This document shows positions 1 to 10,689 of a stretch of 64,000 nucleotides of DNA, piece after piece. The notes below the pieces were generated by a model. It was not told the DNA's origin. It was given only the letters and a program-made list of their open reading frames with translations, and made no database searches. The position numbers and the translations under genes were made by a program. Source of the DNA: Neoechinorhynchus agilis (lineage: Eukaryota > Acanthocephala); the NCBI GenBank assembly GCA_051530055.1, contig CM121341.1:15500001-15564000 (forward strand), written 5' to 3'. Each line of letters starts with the position of its first letter. Within the stretch, counting starts at the first letter, position 1.

Positions 1-2885
1 AAGCTCCTCCGTTCTCAAAAGACCTATATGTATTCAAGACGACGAAGACAACCTCGTTGATGGCTTCGTAGAAAAGGATTCGGAATTCGTAAGTCAAATC
101 ATCAAGGAACAATCTGAATTAATCAACAACGGAGTTGCGGACCTTATTTCCGAAGCAGGCCCGATCCGCAGAAAATCCAAAAAGCCCAGGTAATGATGAA
201 GAACTTGTGCCTGCTGCAGTGGAACTGTGGGGGCGACCAATCTTCCAAAAATTAATAGTCTCATATCGGGAGCTTCCTTTTTACTTTTACAAGAAAGCAA
301 GAGCATGTATAATACCACTCAACTTTTTAATGTTCTACCTCAGCTTGATTCTCCCGAATACATTTCCTTTATTTCTGATCCATTCGGACAATCTTCCCAA
401 GGACTAATTTCTGTCTTCAAATCTTCTCTTAATCCAGCTTTAATATCTTCCTTCATGTCGAATGAGCTATACTACTCTATCTTCAAATTTTTCTTTACTC
501 GCCGGCCTTTCACTATTGTCAATCTGTACATACGACCCGGCTTTATTCATCGTCCGGCCGTTAAGAATATCATTAAATGCCTTCTCCGCTCCAATATCGA
601 CTTCATTGCTGGCGATTTTAACGATCCCTCAATGAAATGGTCCAAAGCCATAGTTAACTCTGTTAAACCTCAATACGAACTCTCCGCTTCGCTCACTCCA
701 TCGTTTCATATTGCAACGAAAAATGCCCATTCCTTCTTAGACCTTATCATTCACAGAAAATGCTTGAACCTGCTAGTTCCAATAGCGCGACAACTGTCTC
801 TCTTCCACCTAACGGGCCATGATGTTTTAATATGGTCCATCGGCTCCAACAATACACCTAGGAGAGTCCTTCAATTGTCTCCTCTGAACATCGCTCTGTT
901 CAGATCGGTTAATTACTCACTTCTCTCTCATCGCTCTGTTTTAGACAACAATTTAAATTATGCCCTCCCTCATATTAACAGTATTATCAATACCACAGCT
1001 AATCTGTTTCTCTACCAGCCACAAAGGATTTTCTAGGCCTTATGAAAGCAGATCTTTTCGATTTATTGGGCGTCAATTATATCAAGCCAAAATTCGTGGA
1101 GATGCGCTTCTTGTCAAAGTGCGCTCTAGACATTATTGGGCTGCCCGATGTCGACAACAATTGGCATCCGACCGCGCTATCCTAGTCTTTACAGCCATTC
1201 TCCTCGATGTTGTGGAATACGGTTTCTAGGAAGAAGTTTATCAGTTGGAGAACGAAGCTCACCTCTTGGTTGAAAACATCCTCTATGGATCATATACTCT
1301 CGTCTATCTTTGATTTTCATGCCTCCTCTTGCTCTAAAGGCATCACACCGCCAGTAATTTTTAGGAGAATAATTCGTAATCGATCTGATTTAAATCAATC
1401 TGATATTGCCAAAGTTTGGTCCCTAAATCCAAAATTGTCCTCATCCAACAGCACCTCAGGGACCAAATGCCTCTCACTGCTTTCTCGGGATTGCGTCCTC
1501 CTTATAGCGAGTCTGATGTTGAAGTGCTCCCCTTATGCCTGGAGAGATATCAACATTTTGAGGCGCATATTCTTGGTTAAAAATGGGAGAAAGTTAGTTA
1601 AGGCTCCCAACGACCTTCGGCCGATCTTCCTGCAAAATCATTTGGTCACCATCTATGAGCGGGCTATAGCGCATAAACTAAATCTTTTTTATCAGGGAAC
1701 ACAATTGCATATCCCGTAATTGCCATGGCTTTTCTAATGGTAAATCTGCTCACTCAGCGCTGGCTGACATTTACTCGAACTTCGGCGACGATGCTTACCG
1801 TCTTCGCGCTATTTTAGCAGTTGACCTGTCTCAGGCCTTTGACAAAATCTCCTTGAGCTTCATTGTCGAGATGTTAGAATCTTTCAGGGTTCCTCATGAT
1901 CTTATTGCCAGAATTCATAATACACCTTTTTCAAAGGCTTTTTATTACGACCATGATGCTGGAAAAACCTTATATTACCCTCTTAATGGTGGCCCACAGG
2001 GATCGCCGCTCTCTCCTACTTTATCGCTCCTGGCTTCTCAATATATTGTACAAAATTTTCCTTATAATGCTGCTTTGATCTGTTATGCTGATGATATCAC
2101 CTCTGTGATGAAATCGTATAGGGTCGCCAGCTTAAAACTTTTAATGGAACAGTCAATAGACTATCTTAACACTATGCTACCTCGCATGAAGCTCTCCCTC
2201 AATTTATCAAAAACAAAGTTGATCCAGATTTATTATCGAACGGAAAATGGGTGTTTTATTTGTTTATTGCTTCAAATTTTCGACGCCTTGCGTCTTCGTC
2301 AGGAAGCTTTTCTTCGGTTGTCTGAAAAGGAATCAGAGGAGGGCAACGCTGTCCGTCAGCTCATCCCTCTTATTGAGCCACTCCTTTCCAATAATTCTTT
2401 GACCTTGCCTGTCGAGTCTTTTATGCCCAGTAAACTGCGTATTCTCGGTCACACGTTTACAGTTAACTTATCCCCCAGGACTGACATTTCTCAAATGAAG
2501 AAACTTCTGAAAGTAGCTAAATCAAAAGCCACTTGCGCCTACAAATTGGGACTTACGTTTAATCACGTACGTATTATTTGGAAAACTTGGGCTATTTCCA
2601 GCCTAGTGTTTTTTCAAGAGGTCGCCCCCCCGAACACAAGCCACTTTTTATTCAAGAGTTCTTCAGGCACATTGATTCGCTACCAAAATCCTGGGCTGGG
2701 TTCCTGAAGGATCTTTGCCTGCAACGGTGCAATTGTTGGACATCTAACTCACATTTCTAACTTACTTCATTGTCTATCGCATTGACTGTATACCTCGCTA
2801 TGCTGAATAAATTCCTCATTATTATTATGCACGGGCATCTACATGTTTAACATGATGAATAAATCTTGTGTTGTTGTTAATGCTA
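1..2885 (+). mobile_element. Non-LTR retrotransposon (LINE family A), degenerate, nearly 3'-complete
   Basis: A decayed LINE copy, continuing off the left edge. From about 190 to 1036 it encodes an AP-endonuclease-type (EEP) domain: the hallmarks LLQES, AGDFNDP, SFLDLII and TGHD are visible in order. A linker follows, with frame breaks. At 1800-2710 there is a reverse transcriptase with LSQAFDKI (motif A region), GGPQGSPLSP and the catalytic YADD. Several frameshifts and stops interrupt it, so it is unlikely to be active. The 3' end runs through a short TAT/TTG-rich tail at about 2810-2880. The same family recurs in inverse orientation at 54.5-58 kb, with the same WAIS and RPPE/APPN thumb signatures. 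Jockey/I/R1-type is likely, but the clade is not resolved. Confidence 0.93.
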
Positions 2886-2993
2886 TTTCAAATAAATCAA
2901 TTTTGTCATTCGTGGGATTATGTTCATCTCCAAAATTATAACTTGATTATCCCGGAGGATTTTCTATCAACTTTTTTACTTCATTTAAAATCG

Positions 2994-4156
2994 TTAATTT
3001 ATGCCCAAATGATTAATAATTCGACATAAAATCACAGAGCAAGCCACGGAACTGTTCAAACTTTCTACTCCATTGGACATTGGAATATGAGCTCGAATTG
3101 CATTCGGTATTCCTAATAATTCACCAGAAATCCCGTGTGTTTCACCTCCGATAACAACAAATACTGAAGACGCTTTCCTTACCTCATTCCCAATTCTGCT
3201 GTAGTCGAGGGATGATATATTCTGAACATCGGTTACGGCAATAACAACGAGATCGCTATCGTTAAATTCGTACTCGTTGTTGAATTCTTTAATAGAAATC
3301 CGAAAATGTCCACCCATCGCTGATCGGAGGACTTTTCTATCCCAGACATTAACCGAACCTTTTGTTTTCAAGAAACTATGCTTATCATTTCCTAAACTCA
3401 CCTTTAGTTACCAAAATGTTCTGGCATCCAAACGCAGCGCACGTCCTGATAATCGTGCCCATGTTTCCAGGATCACGAACCATGTCACAAATAACACTTA
3501 TCGGAACGCTGATACCTGATCGATTATCGTTTACGAGACTTTCATCTGGTTTGCTGCAAATAGCTAGGAACTGACATAAGGATATTGTTCAAAATCTGCA
3601 CTAACCCATTATTCCTTGAGGAGTTTCCACATCGGACCAGAGTTTAAACGATTCTCGAGGAACCTCGTGGATGTAACATTTGTAAGGTAGATATTTTAAA
3701 TCATCAATCAAAGATTTATCGGTTAAAAATATATGTGAAATTGAAGCTCCTGCGTTTATAGCGTCATTGACAAGTCTAAATCCTTCTAGAACAATCTTTC
3801 CACTGTCCGAATCGAGTGCTTGAATGATTTTGGGTCTAGAATAAAGATGAACGTTTTTAAAACGATCATTTTTAATACCCAAATCGATGATCACAGTACT
3901 TTAATTTCGGTATTTGATGTTTCACCGACTTTTTACTCAATGCACGTTCAAAAATGTCCAGAATCTCTCCGTGGCATATACTCGTACCTTCGCCAAATGG
4001 ATTACCAGCTGCCTCTACATAATCCAAATCTATCTGACGAATTTCATCATCCAAGTAAATCCTGCTTCGCTTCCGCCGATTGAACGTTATTGATGTCTTT
4101 AAATTTCCTTTGCTTCGCACACCGATCAATCGAACAGATGCGAGTTTTGAAAGCAT
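2994..4156 (-). CDS. MRM3: Mitochondrial rRNA 2'-O-methyltransferase, MRM3-like (SpoU/TrmH family)
   Basis: Predicted to 2'-O-methylate large-subunit mitochondrial rRNA using S-adenosylmethionine. Four exons join in frame as 4156-3879, 3835-3606, 3563-3402 and 3358-2994, with GT-AG introns of only 43, 42 and 43 bp, giving 344 residues. The N-terminus (MLSKLASVRLIGVRSKGNLK) is basic and fits a mitochondrial targeting peptide. The substrate-binding region has KIVLEGFRLVNDAI and ETPQGIM. The SPOUT knot motifs follow: ICDMVRDPGNMGTIIRT, VVIGGETHGIS and SNGVESLNSSVA, which match SpoU motifs 1-3. Length is close to MRM3 of other animals. The junction TPQGIMA-ICSKPD reproduces the conserved MRM3 sequence, which supports that splice site. 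Neighbours are LINE copies, so there is no operon context. Confidence 0.93.
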
Positions 4157-5344
4157 ATCAAAAAGATAGAGGGTTCAGGAATAAGTATAGAAATTATCGC
4201 AAATAAAGTGGAATTAAACGGACGAATTGTTTATGCGGTGATAATAGAGAATCCGAATTCCGAAAATTTTATCGAAAATGTACTGAGGACTGACAGTGGG
4301 AGCTTAGTTTAAACATGAAAACAGTTTGGAAAAAATAATTCATCTCAATGTTGATAAAGATGGTTAGAAATGGAGAAATATTTTTAAACTTAAAATAGCG
4401 AAAATTGGAACACGAGTGGGTACGTGGAAAATAAGGCCAACTCCAGGTTGACAGAACGGTGCGAAAAAAAACAAAAAAGAGAGCTTCAGAAGTGGACAAA
4501 AATTAAGAATATTTTTAGGGTAACCGAGATTTAAATCATTTTGGAAATGCTGCTGAGGACAGATAAAGGTAAAATATCCTTAAAATTGCGGCGACGGGGC
4601 AAGAGGATCACAAATTTTGTATTTGGTTAGATAAAGGCAAATTTTTTCGAAATGGTCTAAAGATAGACGATAGAATTCCAAAAAAGAGAACAGAATAAAT
4701 TGTTTTTCATCAGAAAAATGGGTTGCTCATTAATCAAAAACAGGAAATCAGGAGAGATCGAATTCGATTGGAAGATCTTAAATTTATGAAATGTTAGGGT
4801 AGAGTGATGATAATGTGGCTCGTTGGAGCACAGAATAAGCCAAAACCAGTTAGAAAATACAAATCGTGATTAACGATGTACATAAGACGATAGGCGATAA
4901 GTAGCTACCGAATAAGTTCCAAAAAAGTGAACGGAAGGAATAGTAAGAGTTGTTTACAGTAAATAGGACGATAAGGTGGGAAGCAGTAGGTAGAAAATGG
5001 AATCAAGTAGAAAGCGAAGTGAAGCTCGGGGAAAGAGACAAAAAATTGTTCAATAGAAATTAATTCCATCTTGAAAAGTGTTCCAAAGAAGTGACCGCGT
5101 AAAAATGATAATTTTCAATGCGTGAAACAGAGCAAAAAGAGGTCAATGATACAAAATAGGAAATATCCTATAAATCTACAAAGGCCAGAGAAATATTATT
5201 GTAGATCTAAACAAAAAGGCAACTTGTATTTAATCGAAAAGGCAAACAAGAACGACTAGAGAGATTCTTGAACAATTTTATAAAGTAATGATATGAAAAT
5301 AAAATTGAAGTTCCATTCTTCCTTTCCGTTACGAAAAGATAACC
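4157..5344. other. Intergenic, no gene recognised
   Basis: About 1.2 kb of AT-rich sequence between MRM3 and the family B LINE. Only short ORFs occur and none resembles a known protein. It would contain the MRM3 promoter on the minus strand, but I see no distinctive element. Confidence 0.5.
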
Positions 5345-7205
5345 GTTTCGCCTTAAAATAATATAATAATAACACGTTTATTGTTAAAAAATATAAAGAA
5401 AGAAATAGGAAGACCCATGCACCTTTGGGTCCTCATCAGCATTCAAGTTCACAATTGTTCAATGGGAATATTTGGTCGGAGGGATGTTTATTCGGGTGGG
5501 ACTACCCAGTCGTGGACATTTCGTTCGGGTGAGGATGTGTCCGTTCGTTGGAGAATATCCGATCGAGTAGGAAGGTCCATTCTGGTGAGAATTGGAGTTT
5601 ATTATTTGCAGGAGAACTTGTAAGGTTGGTCTCTCCTCAGAAACATTTCAAGATCCGATATTCGAGAGAAGATTGGGCAGCATGGAAAAAGGAGCGTAGA
5701 TATAGTGAGGTGCGAGGTATAGGAGGGTGAAACGAATTAGGATTACGAGTGTTGTGCGCGTGTGAAAAGGGAGCGATATGTGGAAGAAATTGTGGTGGTA
5801 GGGTTGAGAGGCGTTTTGATTGTTTTGTGAAAGTAGCATCAAGGCATTCGGTACGAGGGGAAAAGTCAACTGTGCAAATTTTAGATGCTATTTTGTGAAG
5901 AATTTCAAGACGGCGGATTAGCGATCTGGAAAGGTTGCTAAATACGAGATAACCGTAGGTGAGGGAAGGTAAAATAAAGCAGAAGTAAAATTTGTAGAGA
6001 TCGGTGAAGGGATTCCTAAATGTCAGAGGCCTTTGAGACGACAATTTTTAAAAGTGTTGTGTTTGAGGGACAGAGTGATGCGCGAGTCCCATTTCAAGTT
6101 TGATTGAAATTGGATACTTAGAATTCTTAGGGAGGTTACTCGTACGATGTCATTTAGAAGCTCAGGGGATGATGTGAGGTTGCGGGAGAGCAACGGGATC
6201 ATTTCGAAGCATTTAGAGAAATTCAGGTGGAGTTTTGTTATTGGTGCAGGTCTTTTATGTATGTAATTTCTTTAGAGTTCAAGAAGAGGGAGAGGTGGGA
6301 GGGTGATTTTGTGATGAGAGTGAGATCGTCGGCGTATCAAAAGAGTTTAGAGTGAGAGGAGATAGGTTTGAGGTCGTTTAGGAAAATATTAAAAAGAAGT
6401 GGTGACAGCACCTTGAGATACGCCTTTGGTGAGGGATAGAGTGATCGAGGAGGTAGATCGGCAGTGAATGTATTGTATGCGATTGTGAAGATAAGATTCG
6501 AGCCAGCGGATCTGCCACGCGTTTGGACCGAAATCGGAGCAGGCCCGGAGAAGGAGTGAATTGTCACCGGAGTCGAATTCTGTCGATAAATCAAATTGAA
6601 TGAGACGGGTGACGTGGGAGGGATTATTGTCGAGGTTACGTAGAAGCGTGTCATAAATGCAAAGTAAGTCATCGGTTGCAGAAAATCTAGGCCGGAAGCC
6701 AAATTGTAGGGGCGATAACTTTTCGTCGAGAAGTGGAAGAGGGCGAGCTTTAAAACATTTTTCGATGATTTTTCAAAGAGCGGGTAGAATGGATATTGAA
6801 CGGAATGATTCGGTGGAAATTGGATGTCTTTTTTGGAAGTAGGATAACTTTAGCAGTTTTCAGGCATGAGGGGTAGATGCCATATAAAAAGGTGTGATTT
6901 ATAATGTGGGTGAGGGTCAATGACTTCGGAGATGATGCAGCGAAGAGCCCACTTTGGGATTTCGAATTGGGAGGACAACCTTCGAGGTAATTTCTAGAGA
7001 TGTTGTGGTACTTCATATGATGAAACTAAGGGGATTATCGGCGAGTTGACAACGATAAGTATTTTGTTAGTAATTGCTTTTCGGATTGAGAGGACGAATT
7101 TCGAGGTAATTTCTTGAGATGCTGTAGTACTTCATATGATGAAACTAAGGGGATTATTGGCGAATTGACTACGATAAGTATTTTGTTAGCAAGTGATTTT
7201 TGTAG
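5345..7205 (-). mobile_element. Non-LTR retrotransposon (LINE family B, Jockey/CR1-like), 5'-truncated
   Basis: Minus-strand LINE fragment. Its 3' end at about 5350 carries an ATA-repeat tail. The C-terminal RT extension has SLTYGYLVFSNLS and IRRLEILHK (5637-6044). Upstream are the RT fragments LSPLLFNIFLNDLK (about 6340-6420) and an NPSHVTRLIQFDLS-like stretch in another frame. Frames change several times, so this copy is dead. Stretches at 5890-6190 and 6370-6700 are nearly identical to 39.9-40.2 and 42.1-42.5 kb, so the family amplified relatively recently. Confidence 0.88.
6975..7200. repeat. Tandem duplication of about 124 bp inside LINE B
   Basis: The segment containing CTTCATATGATGAAACTAAG followed by ATAAGTATTTTGTTAG occurs twice in direct orientation, starting near 6975 and again near 7099, with a few substitutions. 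One further copy of the first motif occurs in the other LINE at about 42.71 kb, so the duplication happened within this element. Confidence 0.8.
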
Positions 7206-7636
7206 ACGGGGAGAGTCTGGTGAGTTATTGAGGTATACTTATAAAAGTGAACAATTCTATTTATAAATCGTTGACAGAAAATCCTTCCTGATGATAGAAT
7301 TAGAATTGTGCTGCCGAGGAAACCTCACTTCATGAGTCATCTATAAGATGTAAAGATATTGTACATAAGATAATTTAAGGATAGGTGAATTTATTAAAAT
7401 TAAATTAAATTGTCAATTGAATTCGAATTTTCGACCCTTTCGTAGGTCTTCGTCAGGATATCTAAAACAAGGACAGGTTAAGTAATCCCAGTCCGCAATT
7501 TGCACTATTTCGTAGGGCCTACAATTACTGTTCTGATCAATATTGTTTGAAATAAGAAATTGATTTTTGAAAATTCTCTTAAAAAAAGAGGCTACCCGTA
7601 TAAATATATCACACGTTTCATTCGAGGCATGAGCAT

Positions 7637-8089
7637 TTGGAAAAAGACTCAAAAGAGGACAAACGGTATATAATCATTCCATTTGTGAATGGCATTTGGA
7701 ACGGAAAATTAAATAATCGTATCGTTAATGGATATGGTAACAAAAACATGAAGGCAGTTACTTATACGACAAAACAAAAAACTCTCAGTGCCCTCATAGG
7801 TTCTGCAAGAGGTGACCCACCGCATGGTGTTGTCTACGATATACCTTGTGGGGATTGTAATAAGTCCTATATTGGACAAACTAACAATCTTCCACGCAGA
7901 ATCTATGAACATAAATATGCACTGAAGCGATGTGATGGAAATTCAGCGATTGTCAATCACGTCAATACGACAGGACATTCCATCAATTTTGATGATGTCA
8001 AAATCTTGATGGGTAGTGACGATCGATATTCGCGTGTTATCGTTGAATCGATACACATTCACGATCGCGACACGATGGAAGGCAGTTGA
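7637..8089 (+). CDS. GIY-YIG endonuclease domain of a Penelope-like element
   Basis: 150-residue ORF encoding the C-terminal part of a PLE polyprotein. The motif VVYDIPCGDCNKSYIGQT is the PLE version of the GIY-YIG core: the Y-I-P-C-G-D-C knuckle, then SYIGQTNNLPRR with the catalytic arginine, then a YEHKYA helix. A later NHVNTTGHSI and VESIHIHD fit the conserved histidine and glutamate positions. This nuclease nicks DNA for retrotransposition in PLEs. The ORF is open, but the RT that should precede it is absent, so it is a fragment rather than an autonomous gene. The first residues may not be genuine, because the ORF starts within the terminal repeat. Confidence 0.88.
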   Translation: MEKDSKEDKRYIIIPFVNGIWNGKLNNRIVNGYGNKNMKAVTYTTKQKTLSALIGSARGDPPHGVVYDIPCGDCNKSYIGQTNNLPRRIYEHKYALKRCDGNSAIVNHVNTTGHSINFDDVKILMGSDDRYSRVIVESIHIHDRDTMEGS

Positions 8090-8133
8090 AATTGCGGACT
8101 GGGATTACCTAACCTCTCTTTGTTTTAGATATC

Positions 8134-8171
8134 CTGACGAAGACCCACGAAAGGGTCGAAAATTCGAATTC
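8134..8171 (+). ncRNA. Hammerhead-ribozyme-like core in PLE terminal repeat
   Basis: CTGACGA (core CUGANGA) is followed by a 5-bp stem, GACCC/GGGTC with a 6-nt loop, then GAAA and the palindromic AATTCGAATT ending in C. That is the order of a hammerhead core with stem II and a self-complementary stem III. Stem I pairing is weak, so activity is doubtful. The inverted copy at about 7425-7460 keeps the same core. Known PLEs carry hammerheads in their terminal repeats. Confidence 0.45.
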
Positions 8172-8190
8172 AATTGACAATCTTAATTTA

Positions 8191-9643
8191 ATTTTAATAA
8201 ATTCACCAATCTTTAAATCATTTATAAGACTCGATCGAGATCGACCGAGGTTCGGGAACCGTATCTCCGCTCCCTTCGTCGTGTTACTTTTTTCATTGAT
8301 TTTTAGCATTTCACTGTCCAATTGTTTTATTCTAAAATTAGCTTCTTAAACTTGAAGAAACGAAGTACTTTAGAAGTAACAAAGTTGAGCTTATTACAAC
8401 ATCACTTATGGTTATCCCTCATATCCTACCACCCGAATGCAATCCTCAATATAGTTTTTTTATTGCGTTCTGCGCAATTGCCTGCGATTCTCAATTTTTT
8501 ATTGATAAATCGGAAATTTTCCAACTAACAATTGAAAGTAAGGCATTTTAGAATGTTGACTTAACTCGTTCTTGATCTTCACAAAACTTTTTTAGATGGC
8601 TGTGGAGGCGAGATTTTCTCGCGAAATATTTCATAATAATAAAAGAATCTCGAACCGGGATTATGTCACCACCCTTCAAAAAAATTTAAATTAGGTCGAA
8701 GAGTTTTTATAATAATGGACTTAATACCAATATATTCCAGATTACTAAATAATTTTTGGTAGAAATTACATTTGGTTTGAAACACTCCAAAAGGCAATTT
8801 TCCCTAACTGAATTGAATCGTACGCTCTTCTATTGATCTAAAAGGAAAAATTAATGCACCTGTAAAGGAAAAATCTTTTTAAGACATATCAGACGATTTG
8901 CAGTTTATCAAGCTTTGCCATTTATTAATAAAAAATACTACGAGACAACATACAGGATATGATACTTAGAATCACAAAAATTTGAAAAATAATTAGACGA
9001 AAAAATCAATGGAAGTAAAGTGTCTTCTAATATTCACTCATAAGTGAAAATTGTAAAAAAGTAGTAATGATTTAATTTTTAAATCGAATGCGTCCGGAAA
9101 AAAAAGCGGGATTTTAGTTTTAAAACATTCCAAAAAGGCGATTTTCCCTGACCGAATTGAATCGTACGCTCTTCTATTGATCGAAAAGCGAAAATTAATG
9201 CATTTGTCAAAGAAAAGTGTTTTTAAGGCATATTAGACGTAGTCTTCTTATATCCACGCAGAAGTTTTAATTGTAAAAAGAAGAAGTAATGATTAAAATT
9301 TTTGGATCGTCAAAATCAGCAATAGCAAATCACATTTTATGGATGTAATATTGTTTTTACTGGCACGCCGGTTCTATTCATTCAGGTTTATAGCATCTCT
9401 TCTTCGGGTTTTTAATTTTCCTTTGCTAAGGAGCAAAACCAAAAAGCCGAGGAAGCGATGTCATAAATCTGGATTTCCAAAATATTCGCGGTATTTATTA
9501 TGTATGAGTAAGTAGGCTCAATTCGCTGAATGCAAAACATTGTGCCGATACCACCATCCAGTAATTATACGCGAATCGTGGCAATTCGCGTCGCTTGACA
9601 CATCGATCAAAACTTTGCTGTTTTCAACTTTACAAAATTTAAA
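8191..9643. other. Repeat-containing intergenic region
   Basis: No gene recognised. Two direct copies of a block of about 120 bp containing GAATTGAATCGTACGCTCTT lie near 8765-8900 and 9110-9240. The stretch near 8455-8600 (GCAATTGCCTG..GATTCTC and CTTAACTCGTT) recurs at about 44.26-44.35 kb. The stretch near 9360-9470 (ACTGGCACGCCGG, then a TTCTTCGGGTTTTTA/AAAAAGCCGAGGAAG imperfect hairpin) resembles 49.59-49.68 kb. These look like remnants of short interspersed or foldback elements. Confidence 0.6.
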
Positions 9644-10549
9644 ATGAGGCGCTACAATCTGGCCTATGAGTGTGCAGATCACCCAGATAGCGAACTGATC
9701 GAAGACTTCAAAGCTGGGGATCTGATTTGTCCCGAGTGTGCTGTTGTCGTTGGTTCGAGGGTGATCGAGATTGGAAGGGAATGGGAGAATAGTGACGATA
9801 TTGCAAAAGGGAATCTATACAACCTGAGCTATAACATGGAGACGACAATCGCTCGTTCATACAATCGTGGTTCTTCGGATGAATTCGGAAGGCAAAAGTA
9901 TGCTGAGTGGAAACCACTTAATTCAAATACAAAAACGCTTTTAGCTAGATATAAAGCAGTTAAAGATCTATCAGCAATTCTCAAAGTTCCAGAAATTGTT
10001 GTCGAAAAAGCACAAGAGACAATCAAGCGTATTACAGATGTTTGCGGATTGGGGGGCTATTCGCAGGAAATTATCGTTAGCGCTGCCCTTTACTTTGCAT
10101 GTAGACGGGAAAACCTAGCACGATCGTTCAATGAGATTTGTGAAAAAAGCAAAGTCGGAAAACGTGATCTTGGTCGGGCATACAGACGATTACTTGAGCT
10201 GTTAGACGAACGTATGACAATAGTGAATCCAGAGGATTATGTTTCAAGGTTCTGTAAGAAGCTGAAATTGGGTATTGATGTAGAGTCATTGGCCGCGCAT
10301 TTTGTGAAGAAAGTTCAAGATTTTGATTTATTATCTGGACGAGCAGCTCCAACAGTAGCTGCGGGATGCATTTTTATGGCTGCACAAGCTTATGGATTAA
10401 AGCACACTTACACGAATATCAGCATCGTTACAGCAGTTCCAAGCGAATCAATACGTAACTTTTATCGAGCAATGTTTTCTCTTTGTAGCGACATGTATCC
10501 CAAAGATAATGAAGTTCCTATCAAATGGTACAGACTGCCTCCTCCATGA
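9644..10549 (+). CDS. GTF2B: Transcription initiation factor IIB (TFIIB), intronless divergent copy
   Basis: 301-residue TFIIB, which bridges TBP and RNA polymerase II at promoters. The N-terminal zinc ribbon is intact: CADHPDSEL..ICPEC gives the C-x2-H and C-x2-C ligands. The B-reader region VGSRVIEIGREW follows. Two cyclin-like repeats follow: repeat 1 around residues 100-195 (SAALYFACRRENLARSFNEI) and repeat 2 around 200-290 (VAAGCIFMAAQ..). The order and length match the family (animal TFIIB is about 316 residues). The ORF is unbroken and has no intron, although most neighbouring genes are split by tiny introns. The linker after the ribbon is shorter and divergent. It could be the sole TFIIB, or an old retrocopy or paralogue. 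The ATG follows an A/T-rich stretch with no obvious spliced-leader acceptor. Confidence 0.95.
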   Translation: MRRYNLAYECADHPDSELIEDFKAGDLICPECAVVVGSRVIEIGREWENSDDIAKGNLYNLSYNMETTIARSYNRGSSDEFGRQKYAEWKPLNSNTKTLLARYKAVKDLSAILKVPEIVVEKAQETIKRITDVCGLGGYSQEIIVSAALYFACRRENLARSFNEICEKSKVGKRDLGRAYRRLLELLDERMTIVNPEDYVSRFCKKLKLGIDVESLAAHFVKKVQDFDLLSGRAAPTVAAGCIFMAAQAYGLKHTYTNISIVTAVPSESIRNFYRAMFSLCSDMYPKDNEVPIKWYRLPPP

Positions 10550-10689
10550 GATAGTTAACGCTTTTATTAGTAATAAATTAATAGCATTTAGTAAGCAGTG
10601 GCCAAATGCATATTACGTTTTGTAAAGTTGTTAATGGATTTATTTTGTTTAGTGATATAGAGATTGTTTTATTGCTACCCTTTCACACA

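Larger units (their letters stand above)
7405..8190 (+). mobile_element. Penelope-like element fragment with inverted flanks
   Basis: A short PLE fragment. The ORF 7637-8089 is bounded by inverted copies of the same roughly 55-bp terminal sequence (7405-7465 and 8120-8180), each containing AGATATCCTGACGAAGACC and GGGTCGAAAATTC. Such partially inverted terminal repeats are typical of PLEs. The terminal sequence also carries a hammerhead-like core, listed separately. The upstream reverse transcriptase is missing. Confidence 0.87.
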
